A stretch of DNA of 64,000 bases from NCBI GenBank assembly GCA_907165135.1, contig OU015567.1, forward strand, positions 8,251,001-8,315,000, written 5' to 3'. Below are positions 45,325 through 56,703 of the stretch, one piece after another. Positions within the stretch are counted from its first letter, which is position 1. Each line of letters starts with the position of its first letter. The position numbers and the translations under genes are program-made. Below the pieces are notes generated by a model. The model searched no databases and was not told the DNA's origin. It saw only the letters and a list, made by a program, of their open reading frames with translations. Source of the DNA: Oikopleura dioica. Lineage: Eukaryota > Chordata > Appendicularia > Copelata > Oikopleuridae.

Positions 45325-48300
45325 ATGCGGCTTAGAGAAACACTCCTTCTCGGAGTTGCCTCGGCAAACGAGTGGAGCTCCAAATGGAACCCATGGAACT
45401 GTCCCTCCTGTAAGTTAATTGACCGATTTTCCTTTCAAAAAGTTTGTAGCCTGCAAAGAACAACTCACCAACTTTGCGTACGAGTGCGACAACAACACCC
45501 CTTTGCTGGAGGACTATCTTAACGAGAGTTGCTCAGTCAATGATTACAACTCACCGACGACTGGCACTGGCGAAACTGGAACGTCTTGTTACATCTGCCC
45601 ATGCAAGAAGATGCCTTTCGTACAATGCTCTCGAGATCTCAACAATTTGATTGCAACAACCGAAGGCCAGCAATGCTTTGGAAGCGTCGGCGATGGAGTT
45701 TGCTCTTGTACCAAAAGCATTGAGAATGAATCCGACACTGAGGCTAAGTGCATCTCTGGTGTGAGCTGTTTCTATGACGTGCTTAAAATGGACAACCGGG
45801 CCGGATATTCGTGCAATGCAATTACTTCCGACTTTGATCTCGTCCAAAGCAAAGTCAACTTTGCCACTGACTGCAGTCAGAATCTCATTGGTCACATCGA
45901 GGGCTACGATGGAGATCCAAACTACTATCGACCAACTGCCAACGATCCGTTCCCTGAGCGCAACGCTGCTACCATTGCTGGTGCCGGTCGCCATTTGACT
46001 CATCACGTTGACTACCATCGAGAGATTTTCAGCAGACGCAACACAGAAGACGAGCTCAACGATCTGCCAGGACCTGTCGACGCGCAAGAGTTTTGGTACG
46101 GAATCGTTCGATCTTCGGGCGTCACTGATGATATCCTTCACACCACCGATAACACCCTGCAAAATCTCCGTGGTAAGGTTTCCAGTGCATATGCTTCCCT
46201 TCAGCGCTTGCGAAAGATCAGAGAAGAAAAGTGCCCGGATCGAGTATGCCAATGCGAACCAGGCTACAACTGGGATCCGGTAAACAAAGAATGTGTCAAC
46301 TGTGGATATGGATTTGAATGGAACCCCGAGACCAATGAATGTGTCAAATGCGAAGAGGGATATGATCAAACAAATGGCGTCTGTTACTATTGCGAAGATT
46401 ACTACGAATGGGTTGGAATTTGTCGAAAATGCTTAGAAGACTGGGATCCCGAAACTAGAAAATGTGTCTACTGCGAAGACGGACACGAATGGGATCCTGA
46501 TCTGAAGGAGTGTGTTGAATGCCCCGAAGGTTGGAGTGAAATCACTCGTGATTGTGAGTTTTGCTACGGAAACAGCGACCTTGAGGACTTCTGGGACCCG
46601 GAATTGGGCGAGTGTGTTTATTGTCCACCTGGATCTGAACACAATTATGACAACTACGGTGAATGCGTTCGATGTGAAGAGGGATACGACCAACTTTCAA
46701 AAAGATGCTACCTTTGCCCTCTTGGATACTTCTGGAATGGCATCATTTGTGTGAAATGCCCAGAAGGATATGACGAGGACGGCTGTGTGTATTGCGAGGA
46801 CGGTTCTGTTTGGGATCAGCAAGTTGAAGAATGCTACGAGTGTCCAGAATATTGGGACCCTCTTTACAACGAGTGCAAAGATTGTAAGGATATTTACGGC
46901 TCTGAGTCATACTGGGATCCAGTCGCTGAGTTGTGCGTCTACTGTCCTCTCAATCATGAACTAAATTATGAAACTGGCGAATGTGATCGTTGCGAGGAAG
47001 GCTGGAATAGCGAGACAAGACGATGTGTGTATTGCGATGATGGATACGAGTGGAATGGAATTGGATGTATCAAATGTCCTGAAGGCTGGGATCCGATCTC
47101 TCGAGACTGCGTCTACTGCGACCCCTATGAATACTGGGACCCCATTGATGGACACTGCAAGGCATGCCCAGAAGATTGGGATGAACTTTACGGTTGTGTT
47201 CCTTGCCCTGATAACTCACTCTGGAATCCGGAAACTCTCGAATGCGAAGTGATCAACACTGATTGCGGAGAAGGATACGAGTGGAATGGCGTTGAGTGCG
47301 TCCCATGTCCTGAAGATTGGAATGAAATTGATGGATGTGTTCCGTGTCCAGAAGGATTCCCCTGGAATCCTATCACCCAAGAGTGTCAGTACGACAAGAT
47401 CACCAATAACATTGAGACACTCCTTGTCATTGGCGGGGAAGGCGATTCGAATCAATATGCTCAACGAACTGATGCGTTCATCTACTGCGCTAATGATACA
47501 AACGCAAATCACGTCGACTTCAACCGAGATGTCGTGACCAATGCCTACCGATCGGATCTTATTGCCAATTCAGCGTCTCTTCGAGTTGACTACCGATCTG
47601 AGCTTCAACGATTGGTCTTTGGCGGTCGATTCCAGCCGACTCAAGTAAGATCCATTTTCCCAAAAGGTCGACATGGTGACTCTCGTGGCCTCCGAATGGA
47701 ACCGCTAAATATTGCTCTTGGAGAAGACTTCCATGAAGGATGGCTGATTCCATCATCTACGAGCCCCGATTATAACGGAAATTTGCAGAGCGAGTTCGGT
47801 AAAATTCAACATGATGGTGTCACTTGTGCCGATTATACAGTCTGCGCCAGGCGCAACTTCCTCATTGGTGGTGAGATTACCGGCAACACCAAGAGTCATT
47901 CTATCTTGGAATGGAATGAGACTGGATTCCTTCAAGGTAAAATATGATGAGTGCGGATAAATTCGATTGAATCTTAAATTTTTTAGGCCAAAAGAACCTC
48001 GTAATCGGTCGTGCTAACACTGCAACTGTCTCCGGAATGAACCATCTATGCAATGGAGTCTTCATCATTGCTGGCGAAGGAAATACCCAGGCTGGCGGTT
48101 CTGCGGAATTCGGGTCAGTTACTGCTACAGAGTGTTTTGATGGAACAAGCTCGAAGATAATTCCAGAGATGGACATAAGCAACATCTTCTCGGGTCTTTA
48201 TCAGCACTCAGCTGTTATTGTTCAAAAGGACGGCCAGACTGGTGATGATATCTACGTCCTTGGAGGTAGAAATATATTTTAAAACACAAACCTAAATCAA

Positions 48301-48676
48301 TCAAAATTTAGGGATCGCTTCTTCGCGAAACGGAGGTAGTTCGTCAAATACTGATAGAATTATCCGATTCCGACACTTGGAAAACCAGTGGATCAACGCT
48401 GGTCAGATGCTGAGAAAGGTCGCTGGTCACAAATCTTTCGTCACTTATCCTAAGTCAAACGGCATCGACAACTTCGGTGATTTCAATATCTTCACTGTTG
48501 GTGGCGAAGGTGGCAATGATATTCCGATGCAGCGATGCGACGAGTACGGATACTGCTACAAGGTCGAAACTGAAACCTACAACAATCGTCATGATCATAG
48601 TATTTTGGTTTTCCGAGCAAATGAGTTCAACCTGAACGATCTCCCATTTTACGAAGAACACTGTCCCGATCTGTGA
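45325..48676 (+). CDS. Cys/Trp-repeat secreted protein with kelch-like C-terminus (candidate house protein)
   Basis: The signal peptide is MRLRETLLLGVASA. After a 53-bp intron comes the same N-terminal domain as the upstream copy (SCYICPCKKMPFVQCSRDL, HLTHHVDYHREIF). From about 46250 to 47390 are some 17 to 20 short repeats of about 20 residues with the pattern W-D/N-P-x-T-x-E-C-V-x-C-x-x-G-W/Y (for example ECVYCEDGHEWDP). The last 330 residues have four kelch-like strands (LLVIGGEGDSN, FLIGGEITGN, VFIIAGEGNTQAGG, IYVLGG), interrupted by introns at 47937-47987 and 48265-48310. The stop is at 48674-48676, with AATAAA at 48706. No transmembrane segment is seen. Combined with its paralogue and location it is a candidate oikosin-type house component. 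Confidence 0.82.
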
Positions 48677-48705
48677 TTTCTCTACTATAAATTCATTGTT
48701 TGAAC

Positions 48706-48711
48706 AATAAA
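48706..48711 (+). terminator. Poly(A) signal of the Cys/Trp-repeat gene
   Basis: AATAAA 30 bases after the stop codon. Confidence 0.6.
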
Positions 48712-48896
48712 TATCAGTTAGGAAAACATCTTAAAATTCTGACCCCTACGCTGTAAAACGAAGCTACTAAACAATGCTTTGAAAAACAACCAAACTAAAC
48801 CTGGAAAGCGGTACAGCTGCAAGAATCCTAGTCCTCGAATGTGATATCCAGCTGAGAACCACTGCGCTCTACCACCATCTATCCGCTCTTATCTTG

Positions 48897-48904
48897 TATA
48901 AAAG
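48897..48904 (+). promoter_or_regulatory. TATA box
   Basis: TATAAAAG, identical to the octamer before the DD3-3-like gene, about 97 bases before the ATG at 49001. Confidence 0.6.
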
Positions 48905-49000
48905 CACCACTTGTTCTCAATTGATAAACAAATTAAAAACAGTTATTCGAACAAAGTGAAGACAACTAGAACGATTTGGACTCAGACAGGATGCTCTAAC

Positions 49001-49326
49001 ATGAACTTTGGCTTGGAAGAAAACATGACTCACACCGACTCTGATGATGGGTACGAGATTGACTACGATGCGATCCGAGAACACATTCGCAAGTACCACG
49101 GACCAAAGAAGGGATACGTAAAGAAAAAAGGGTCTCTCAAGCCCTCCAGGCCATTGACTGACGAGGAAAGAGACGCCTTGTTCGGCAAACCAAAGACGTG
49201 AATACCAAGGAAAAATCAAACGCAAAGGTCTCAAAAAGCTTGAAGGAAAACGGCCAAAAGAAGAAGAAAAACAGCGGCAAAGCACCAAACGCCATCCGAA
49301 AAACGAAGAAGCCGTCTCGACTGTAA
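49001..49326 (+). CDS. Small charged protein with an apparent frame break
   Basis: From the ATG at 49001 a 66-codon frame (MNFGLEENMTHTDSDDGYEI..., SLKPSRPLTDEERDALFG) ends at TGA 49199-49201. Immediately beyond, in the -1 frame, an equally biased Lys-rich stretch (SKSLKENGQKKKKNSGKAP, ending KKPSRL) runs to TAA at 49324-49326. The two together would be one acidic-then-basic protein of about 108 residues. I found no intron that joins them. The gene is preceded by a TATA box. Whether the break is real, an assembly error or programmed is open, and the first frame alone may be the product. I do not recognise the family. Confidence 0.5.
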
Positions 49327-49512
49327 TCATTATCTGCTCTGTACCACAGTATTATCTGCCTTCTAAGACTTCCGTGATAATCTTGAATGATAAAGTTTCA
49401 ATTTGAATAAAATTTAATGCTTTCCTTGGATTTTAGCGCTCAGATTTATTGCAAATAATAAGAAAAATAAATAATATTAAAGTGCACTCAGTTCTGAAAA
49501 AAAATTATAAAT

Positions 49513-52358
49513 CTATTCTTCGTTCATTTCAAAATCCTCCTCAATAATTCCATCGTCATTTACTTCCGCTGAACTTGAGAGCAAGAAATGCGAGTCTTCT
49601 TGCCGACTATTTGAAATAATTGGCGCTTTTACTTCGTAGCTCAACTCGCGCTCGGGAGATTTCAGCCGTCGCTTTTTTCTTTGTTTCTCTTCCTTCACGA
49701 TCTCCACCAAATTCTCAACCTCTTCAAAGAGGTCAGAAGAATGACGAATTCTAGTAACTTACCTTGTCTTTTCTTCTTATGATTTTGGCGCAAATGATAT
49801 CTAAGAGCACTTTCTGTCGGTCGAATATCTCGGCAAATTGGGCATCGCCAATCTTCAGGCCAATCTTTAGGTTTAACGTCATTTTTCACCCCAGAGACTT
49901 CAGTTTTTGGCGGCTATTAATTGTATAATTACAAATAGAGGATTCAAGTCTTACTGGAGTGGATACTTTTACTTGCTTGTTATCATCAACTCTAAGATCT
50001 TGCCAGTCCTGATCGTCTTCATAAACTATCATGTGATTTTCCATCACGTGTTGCTAAACGATTTTTTTTAGATATAATTCTAAAGAAGAATGAACGTACC
50101 TTCATAGAAACTCTTGAGGACAAAATCAAATGGCAGTGAGAGCATTTTTTATTTGAAACTTCTTGAAAGCTACCGGGTAAAACTTTCACCCGAACGATTG
50201 ACCCTGTCCGCAATTGAATAAGTTCCGTTCTTTCCTGGTTCGTTTTCTTTTTTGGCGTTTCTTGGGGAATTTCTGGCTCTTCATCATCTTCATCGAGAGG
50301 AAGCTCCTGAATTTCATCGTCGTCGATTTGTAATTCTGGCTCGTCAGGTTCACTTTCGATCGTGGTGTTTTGTTCTTCAACAGAATCGACTTGTTTACTT
50401 TCGCTGATCTTTGGTATTTCTATACTTTCTTGAGAGCTACTGTTGCTCTCTTGTGACGGTTTTGCTTTCTTCTCCGAAGCCTCGGTAATTAGCGAGTCGA
50501 TAGCCTTTCTTCGAAGCTCCGAAGGTGGACGAATCATACGAACGGTTTCTTCGTGCTCGATCCCATGGCCTTCTCGCAAATGTCTCCTGGCATTGTACCA
50601 GTGCTGAGACGGTCAAGTTAGAATCCTTGAAATCAAGGAAGACATTTTTTACCTTGAAACTCCGCTCGCAAAGTGGACAAGGAGTTCTATCATTCTTCAC
50701 GCTTTCAGTTTTCTGCCCCGACTTTGGATTTCGAATTTTGAGAAGAGCAGCTTCTACTTCTGATGTTTTCATGTGGTGGCCATAAAAGAGATGGTTGCGC
50801 AAATTTGACTTGTGCCAATCTTTGTGGCAGATTGGACAGGCAATGGCGTCTGGGTCTTTTGGATTATTGCCACCCGACTTAACTTTATTTTCATTTCAAG
50901 AATAGGGAGAGCGCTTACGTTTTCTTCGGTGGAATTGATTTCCGGAAAGCACTCAGCCAAAATCACGTCCGCTTCAGCGTCTTCTTTCCCATGCTGTTTC
51001 AGCAAGTGCTTTCGCGCCATCCAGCGGTCAAACAAGACGAGTTTACACAATGGACAGTGTGCTTTTCGCTTCAAAATTTAAAGTTGGCTTAATCTTTCCC
51101 TTCAAAAAATATTGACTCTTACCTTGCTCGAGCTTGAGTTCGAGCTGCTGGGAGCTGAAATCTTGTCAAGAGTGGAAGGCGTAACAAGAGTAGGCAGAGA
51201 GTTGCACCCCAAGGGAGCTTCTTTAGCGACGATCGAGCAAGCATCGACGTAGGAAAAACGATGATCGTCGACGAGGTGACGTCGGAGGGAATCGGAGTCG
51301 AGCGCTAGTAGATAACTTTTAACACACCGGCTATCGAAAAAGAGAATCTTACTCGAGATCCCACAAGATGGACATTCTCTTTCTCCTTTTTCCCCAAGCC
51401 CGGTATTCTGACTGAATCGATTCGCCGTATCATCCATAAAGCTACCCATTCCAACAGCTCCATTCTGTGCCCTCTTCTTCGATATCGGCGTCATTCCGTG
51501 CATTTCCCTTACATGTCTTCTGCAATTCTTAAAAATGAAAGTTTCATAAGCATTCATCATTTTCAATGAATTATTTACGCGATGGTTATAATCGATTTCT
51601 ATCTCACGTTTTTTGTAGCGAAGGATTTGCCGCAAACGGGGCAGATGGGCCCCGTAATGATGATTTCTTCCCCTTCGATTCCGGCAAGTCCTCGTTGATC
51701 CAGGGAGCTCTCGTTTTTAGCCCGGATGTCCATGAATGGAGGCGGAATCGGAGCCTTTTTTGGATTGATAAAATGGCTTTCATTATATAAGTTAGAAAAT
51801 CATCAGCCTCAATTCTCATATGTAATCCAATGCCTGAGTATTCATAAACGAACTCTCAATACTCGCCATGGACGGAATCGGTTCCACATCTTCCAACGGC
51901 TCGTCTATCGGCTCCTCAAGAATGTCTGGCTCGTCATGTATCGTCTCATGTCGAAAACCGTTTCCATTTGAAGAGTTTTCTTTCCAAGAGAGAATCTTCA
52001 GTAAACGGGGGTTTTCTTCAGGCTTGACTTGCTGTTCCAAATCGGGGTTGATTTCCAACTGGCATTTTTTCGTCTCTGAGATAGGGCTCAAGAGTAAAAG
52101 GAAAAAGAAAAGAACTCTAGAATCTAAAACAGGTAGATGAAGAGAGACCTCTTTGAAGGTTTCTATTTCTTCAAATCTTCTATCGCTCGTTTCTATAATT
52201 ACGTAAAAATGGCCCATTCCTTTATGTTTCACAAAATCGGGAAGCGACCGGTACAGCTCCCGACACGAGCGGCATTCGAAAATCAAGTCGCAATATTGAA
52301 GCAGCAGCGCTTTGAGATCGTTTGTTCCATGAATGAAACAATGGATCACCTCTTCCAT
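49513..52358 (-). CDS. ZNF800: ZNF800-like C2H2 zinc-finger protein
   Basis: A multi-exon gene. The N-terminus (MEEVIHCFIHGTNDLKALLL, then FECRSCRELYRSLPDFVKHK) matches the start of ZNF800. C2H2-type fingers follow in later exons: CPSCGISS with a partner HLVDDH, CPLCKLVLFDRWMARKHLLKQH, CPLCERSF, CSHCHLILSS and CPICRDIRPTESALRYHLRQNH. Between them are acidic and Ser-rich linkers (LQIDDDEIQELPLDEDDEEPE). It ends EEDFEMNEE at 49513-49515. ZNF800 is a nuclear protein, reported as a repressor in vertebrate gut cell differentiation; the role here is inferred by homology. Finger order and intron borders are approximate, with gaps such as about 52084-52202 and 49735-49765 read as introns. Confidence 0.82.
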
Positions 52359-53602
52359 GTCTCTCTTTTACGAAAAAAAATAATCTTCGAAGAACTCTTT
52401 TTCTTTCCGCAAGATCGTAATTCTCTCTCTGGCGCGTGTTTTTTCTTCTCTTGGATGAGCTCGTGCTCTTTCGGGAGCTCTGTTTAGAGAGTGGAGGAAA
52501 GCGCCTCGCCCCCGCTCTCAAACACGTGAAGGTAGTCAGATCTAAGAGCGGTGCGTGAGCCTCGCACGATTTCGTCGCACGAGAGAGAAAGATGCTCACA
52601 CGCTCGCTCATTGAGCCATTTCTCCCAGAGAGCCTCTCGCTCCTGTTTGTATAGTAACGACCTGCCCAGGAAGACGCTCTCGGTCTAGTAAATGAGCCCG
52701 CCTCACAATCGAGCTCGTCCCGACACGCATCGATCTTAGACCAGCCCTTCTATTTACCAAAAAATGAAGCGCAGTGAAGACAAAGCAGTTCCTAAGGCCC
52801 TACCATCGATTTAAAAAAATGAAAATTTCGACTTTTTCTTTTGATTTTCTTAAAATTTGAAATGATATCTCGAGTTCTTTTCCTTTGAAATGTGAAAATG
52901 ATCTTCTTGTTCTTTTTTTGTTTGTTCTTATTTTTTTGGAAAATGGAATTGAATACAACAAGTAATCTTGAATGGAAGGCTCTTATTAGGGGCGAAGGAT
53001 TACGCGGAGGCGGGAGCAGGCCGAGTCTTGGTGGGGGAGGAGGAGCAGCACGGGCTCGCGAGCGCAGGCGAAAGAGCAAGAGCACGACGTGATACCAAGC
53101 ACGCTCTCAAAACTGCATCGCTCTAGGGATTCCCCACACACTCAGGACAGAAGCAGTTCCGCTTATTACATCAGAGATGAAATAAATAATAATCTCTTAT
53201 CATTATTACTTATACGGCGTATAATATACGCATTTGGCACCGAAGATGTGAAAAAAAAAAAGAAAAAAGATACGTCGGCAATTTTCGGAGTTATTTTCTT
53301 TGAAAGAACAAGTACATGAAAGAACAAGTATATGACTACTGACGCAGTTCTTATCCTTTGACGGCATTCATTGAACCAAGTCAGTTCTTCAAAAAATAAA
53401 TTTTATGCCAATAAATTTTCGATAAGATAATTGTCTGAAAAATATTGACAGGTAGGCGTGGAGTCCCTACCTTTCCATATAAACTGCCAATTCAACTTGC
53501 TCCGTATCCAAAGAGAGCGTCCTCTATTCAAAATCGAGCTTCTCCACCACCGTTCTGTCTCACTAACGAATTGAAGGCATTGATATCGTCATTTGAAAAA
53601 AG
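52359..53602. other. Intergenic region
   Basis: About 1.2 kb with no supported gene. GC-rich near 52490-52750 (probable ZNF800 promoter side) and AT-rich after. A 16-bp tandem duplication (TGAAAGAACAAGTA plus CA or TA) lies at 53301-53332. Confidence 0.55.
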
Positions 53603-53860
53603 TTAAATAATAAATATTAATTTGGTTGATAATACAGTAGCTTGGATCCTCGATTTAACAACGTCCTCCATCATTATTTTACCATAAATAGCGTCGTGAT
53701 CTCTAGGACGGCAGTCATTTGTGAACTCTAAGATGTACTTGTTCTTCTCTATTTGAAATCCATTGCTTCCTACAAAACGTTCTTTGCATAATATCATACT
53801 ATCAGAGGCATCATAAACCCCGAATGCTTGCACCTTCATAAACATGTGTTTCATGAGCAA
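53603..53860 (-). CDS. Possible small gene or terminal exon
   Basis: An 85-codon frame with balanced composition (VQAFGVYDASDSMILCKERF, FTNDCRPRDHDAIYGKI). It begins with an ATG-rich stretch and ends in a hydrophobic tail. It could be a small gene or the last exon of something larger. I recognise no family and found no upstream exon. Confidence 0.3.
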   Translation of the reverse strand: MLMKHMFMKVQAFGVYDASDSMILCKERFVGSNGFQIEKNKYILEFTNDCRPRDHDAIYGKIMMEDVVKSRIQATVLSTKLIFII

Positions 53861-54360
53861 GTTGCAGTCAAGTAAATTGATTTATTTGTCAATTTTTTGG
53901 TGATTTCTTTTTCAGTGGATTTAGTTCTTTTATTTTTTATTTACAGAAAATATCAGCTTGGGGTTTGTTAAATAAGTTAAAGATCTGGTTTTCGTTGTTT
54001 CAGTAAAGTGTTTGAGCAGAATGAATGTTTGCTGTTAAAGGATAAGAGCGAGGATTGAAATTGAATAGAAAAGTGCGATTTTTTTGGGGTGGGGTTGAAA
54101 GTTTGGATCAGTGGGTTTGAAAGCGTAGAAAACTCGAACAGAATTAGGTATTGATTTCACAATGAAAAAACATAGGTATGGATATGTTTAGGAAAGAATG
54201 GCTTTGTAAACGAAAAAGTTGTGGGAAAAGGCAAAACGATGCTAAGTTGGTGGGAGCTTCAGTGGAGCAAAGAAAGTCGAAGAACGAAAGGTAAAACGTA
54301 GGAAAGAAAGAAATGTGTCTCGTTTTCAAATTTGAAATCATTTGAAAGCAGCGGCTCTTT
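53861..54360. other. Intergenic region
   Basis: 500 bp. Probably contains the 3' untranslated region of the FERM gene. Nothing else seen. Confidence 0.5.
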
Positions 54361-56031
54361 TTAAAGCTTCTCGATAAATAGAACGGGTCGGCGAGTTTCG
54401 ACCTAATTTTAGTTTTTTTTTAGTCATGAAAAGTTTAGAGTGTTAGAAAATTACCTCTTTGTCTCCCCTTCCTTCGTTGCTTCTGGAAGAGTCGTCTCGC
54501 GTCGGTCTGGCCATTCGCAATCCACCGATTGGATTGTTAGGCCTAGTTGGAGCAGCGGCAGGACCTTCAGCGGGGATGAAGCGGCGGAAATGATCGTCAG
54601 GCCCGCCGCCTGAAACTTGGACGCGGCGGACAGAGTGGGAGAAAGAAGAGCGGCGGGAATAGCGACGGGATGGTTTTCTCTCGAACTAGACGAGGATCAA
54701 TATGAGTTCGAGCTTGAGGAGACTTACAGGAACAGATCTACGCTCACTGGCATTTCGACGGAGCTGAACTTCAGTTCTGAAGCTTGGGCGGAATCTCGAA
54801 CCAACGCGTATGAAGGTCTTTTTCTGATCAGCAGCATTAACCGGGTTGTTCAGACGGAAGAACGTATGATGTTCGACTGCGCACTTCCACAAGTGTTTGC
54901 ACGCCTTCGAATTGTCTAAAAAACAAAAGTCATTTAGATCCATACTTGAATTTGAGTTACCGAGTAGGAAGACGAATTTATGCTTCGTTGGCTCGCTATC
55001 TCCATTATCGCCGTCAGTTACTTCCAGCACTAGTTTTCGTTCCTTGAAGTCGAGCTTCAAAATATTCGGCCAAAAGAACAAGCCCATTTTTTGATCACCC
55101 TCGAGGACGAGCACGCCTGATGGAGTTAAACCGAGTCGGTACTCGTTTCCGTCCGTTTTTGATTTGACACTGTGCATGTCTACACCGTAGTGTTCCAGAT
55201 ACATTGCTTCCTGAAATGAATGCTTAGGGAGTTTTGAAGGGGAGAGCTATTGGTACCTCTAGGTAGCGCTTCTCAGCATCCGCGGGGGTCATATTCTTGT
55301 CTAGGTTTTTGTAGGCTTCGAGAACTGCAACTTCGAACTCTTCATCTTGTTTTGGAATGAATCGGAATTCAGAAAGGAAGAATAAATTGTGGACGTCCGG
55401 GTCGAATCCGCCCAGTTCTGATTGCAGCGCCAGAGATGCCAGCTAAGAAAGAGGATAGAACGGGACTGGAAGAGGGTAACTTACAGTAACGGCCTTCTCC
55501 GGCGTGCAGGGAGCTTGTCACTAAGAATATCTTGCTTGAGCTGGAGGAAGAACTGATAACGAGTGAGCTCTTCGTTCAAGATATTCGGCTCCGAGGTGTA
55601 AAATTTTACGCGGAAATGAAAAGTTGGCGGTGTGATGGATATTTGCTTCTTGATTTTCTGAAAATTACGCTTTTAACTATCCTACTTCTTTTGACTCTAG
55701 TACCTTGGTCTTGTCAAGCCAGTGGGCAACTTGATGCTTGTCCATAAATTGGAGACCGAAGTAATCTTCTTCGATCAAATCGAGGGCGATGACGATTTTT
55801 CGGAAAAGATACTCGCCCTTTTCTTTTCTCGGAACATCTTAAAAACTGATAAAATCGCAAATAGAAGCTGTTCTACTTACCGACTAGAATTTCCGATCCA
55901 TCCAGGAGAATCACATGACAGGGGATGAAATCCCTGCATTTCGCCGGCGCTGGAATGTGCTTTTTCAAAGTTATCAAAAGTTCATACTTGTTGAGAACCA
56001 CTCTAAAGCTCCTCTTTCTATCTAGCATCAT
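54361..56031 (-). CDS. EPB41L5: FERM-domain protein of the EPB41L5/Yurt type, with a one-base frame break
   Basis: Exons encode a band 4.1-type FERM domain, which links membrane proteins to the cortical cytoskeleton; EPB41L5/Yurt regulates epithelial polarity. F1 lobe: [12 protein letters not shown] and [17 protein letters not shown]2 lobe: [21 protein letters not shown]3 lobe: [46 protein letters not shown] and [19 protein letters not shown]. The FERM-adjacent region ([15 protein letters not shown] and [12 protein letters not shown]) follows. The protein is short after that and ends [13 protein letters not shown] at 54361-54363. At 55509-55511 a GGG run (CCC on the coding strand) lacks one base needed to keep [10 protein letters not shown] in frame. 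The ATG is taken at 56029-56031. Confidence 0.88.
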
Positions 56032-56703
56032 CTTCAAGCCCCATTTTTTAAACAAAATGGCTCTTCACGATTCAGGAGCAATCATTTGGAATTTGCTCGT
56101 TTGGGTGGGGCTCAGAGACAAAAGGAAATGCTGAATTAATTATCCTTTCAAATTTTTGTCAATTTCAATAACCATTCCTGACCAGTAGGAAGCGCCGGGC
56201 CGGTCTTGCGAACGTTCCGCTTTCGGTTGTCATTTTTTCGCCGAAAAGTTCGCCGCAAAAATCTCAACATCTCGTCTTTTGGTCCCCTATTGAGTCTTGT
56301 CTTCGCTTCCGATCATACAGTTACTCTAAAAGAAGTGAGGAAAAATGAGATTTTTTTCTGTGAAGATCCATTTTTGAATATTGGAAAAAAAGAATGTGAA
56401 AACACGAAGACAGTGCGAGTTAAAATTACTGAAAACTTTGGCACCTTGAACTGAAAACAATATTGTTGTGTCTTGAAGAAAATGACAGAGAAGGGATGAA
56501 AGTACAATTTAGCAAAAAAAAAGTTGAAAAATGAAAGCTCCTAGTTCTGATTCTGACTCTTGAATTAAGGGTTGTTGAAAGCGAGTTAGGTAAAGATTTA
56601 GTTTCAGAGTTTTTTTTAAACATATAGCGCGCTTTTTTATAGATACCGGTTCTTAAAATTTGAATTTTCTGGTGGTTCAAATAAATAGTTAATGTTAAGG
56701 GTG
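56032..56703. other. Intergenic region
   Basis: 672 bp between the FERM gene start and the DRAM-type stop, both minus strand. No gene seen. Confidence 0.5.

Noticed and set aside
45551-46369. Long minus-strand frame opposite the Cys-rich gene
   Set aside because: It is a shadow of the repetitive coding strand; a similar shadow lies opposite the paralogue, and it has no splice or family support.
48810-48890. tRNA-like sequence on the minus strand (GGTAGAGCGCAGTGGTT and TTCGAGGAC)
   Set aside because: The A-box and B-box words recall a tRNA, but I could not fold an acceptor stem, anticodon arm and T arm around them, and the B box does not match GGTTCGANTCC.
52892-53092. Plus-strand frame with a signal-like start and Gly-rich tail
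   Set aside because: No exon partner or family, and the hydrophobic start comes from a T-rich run.
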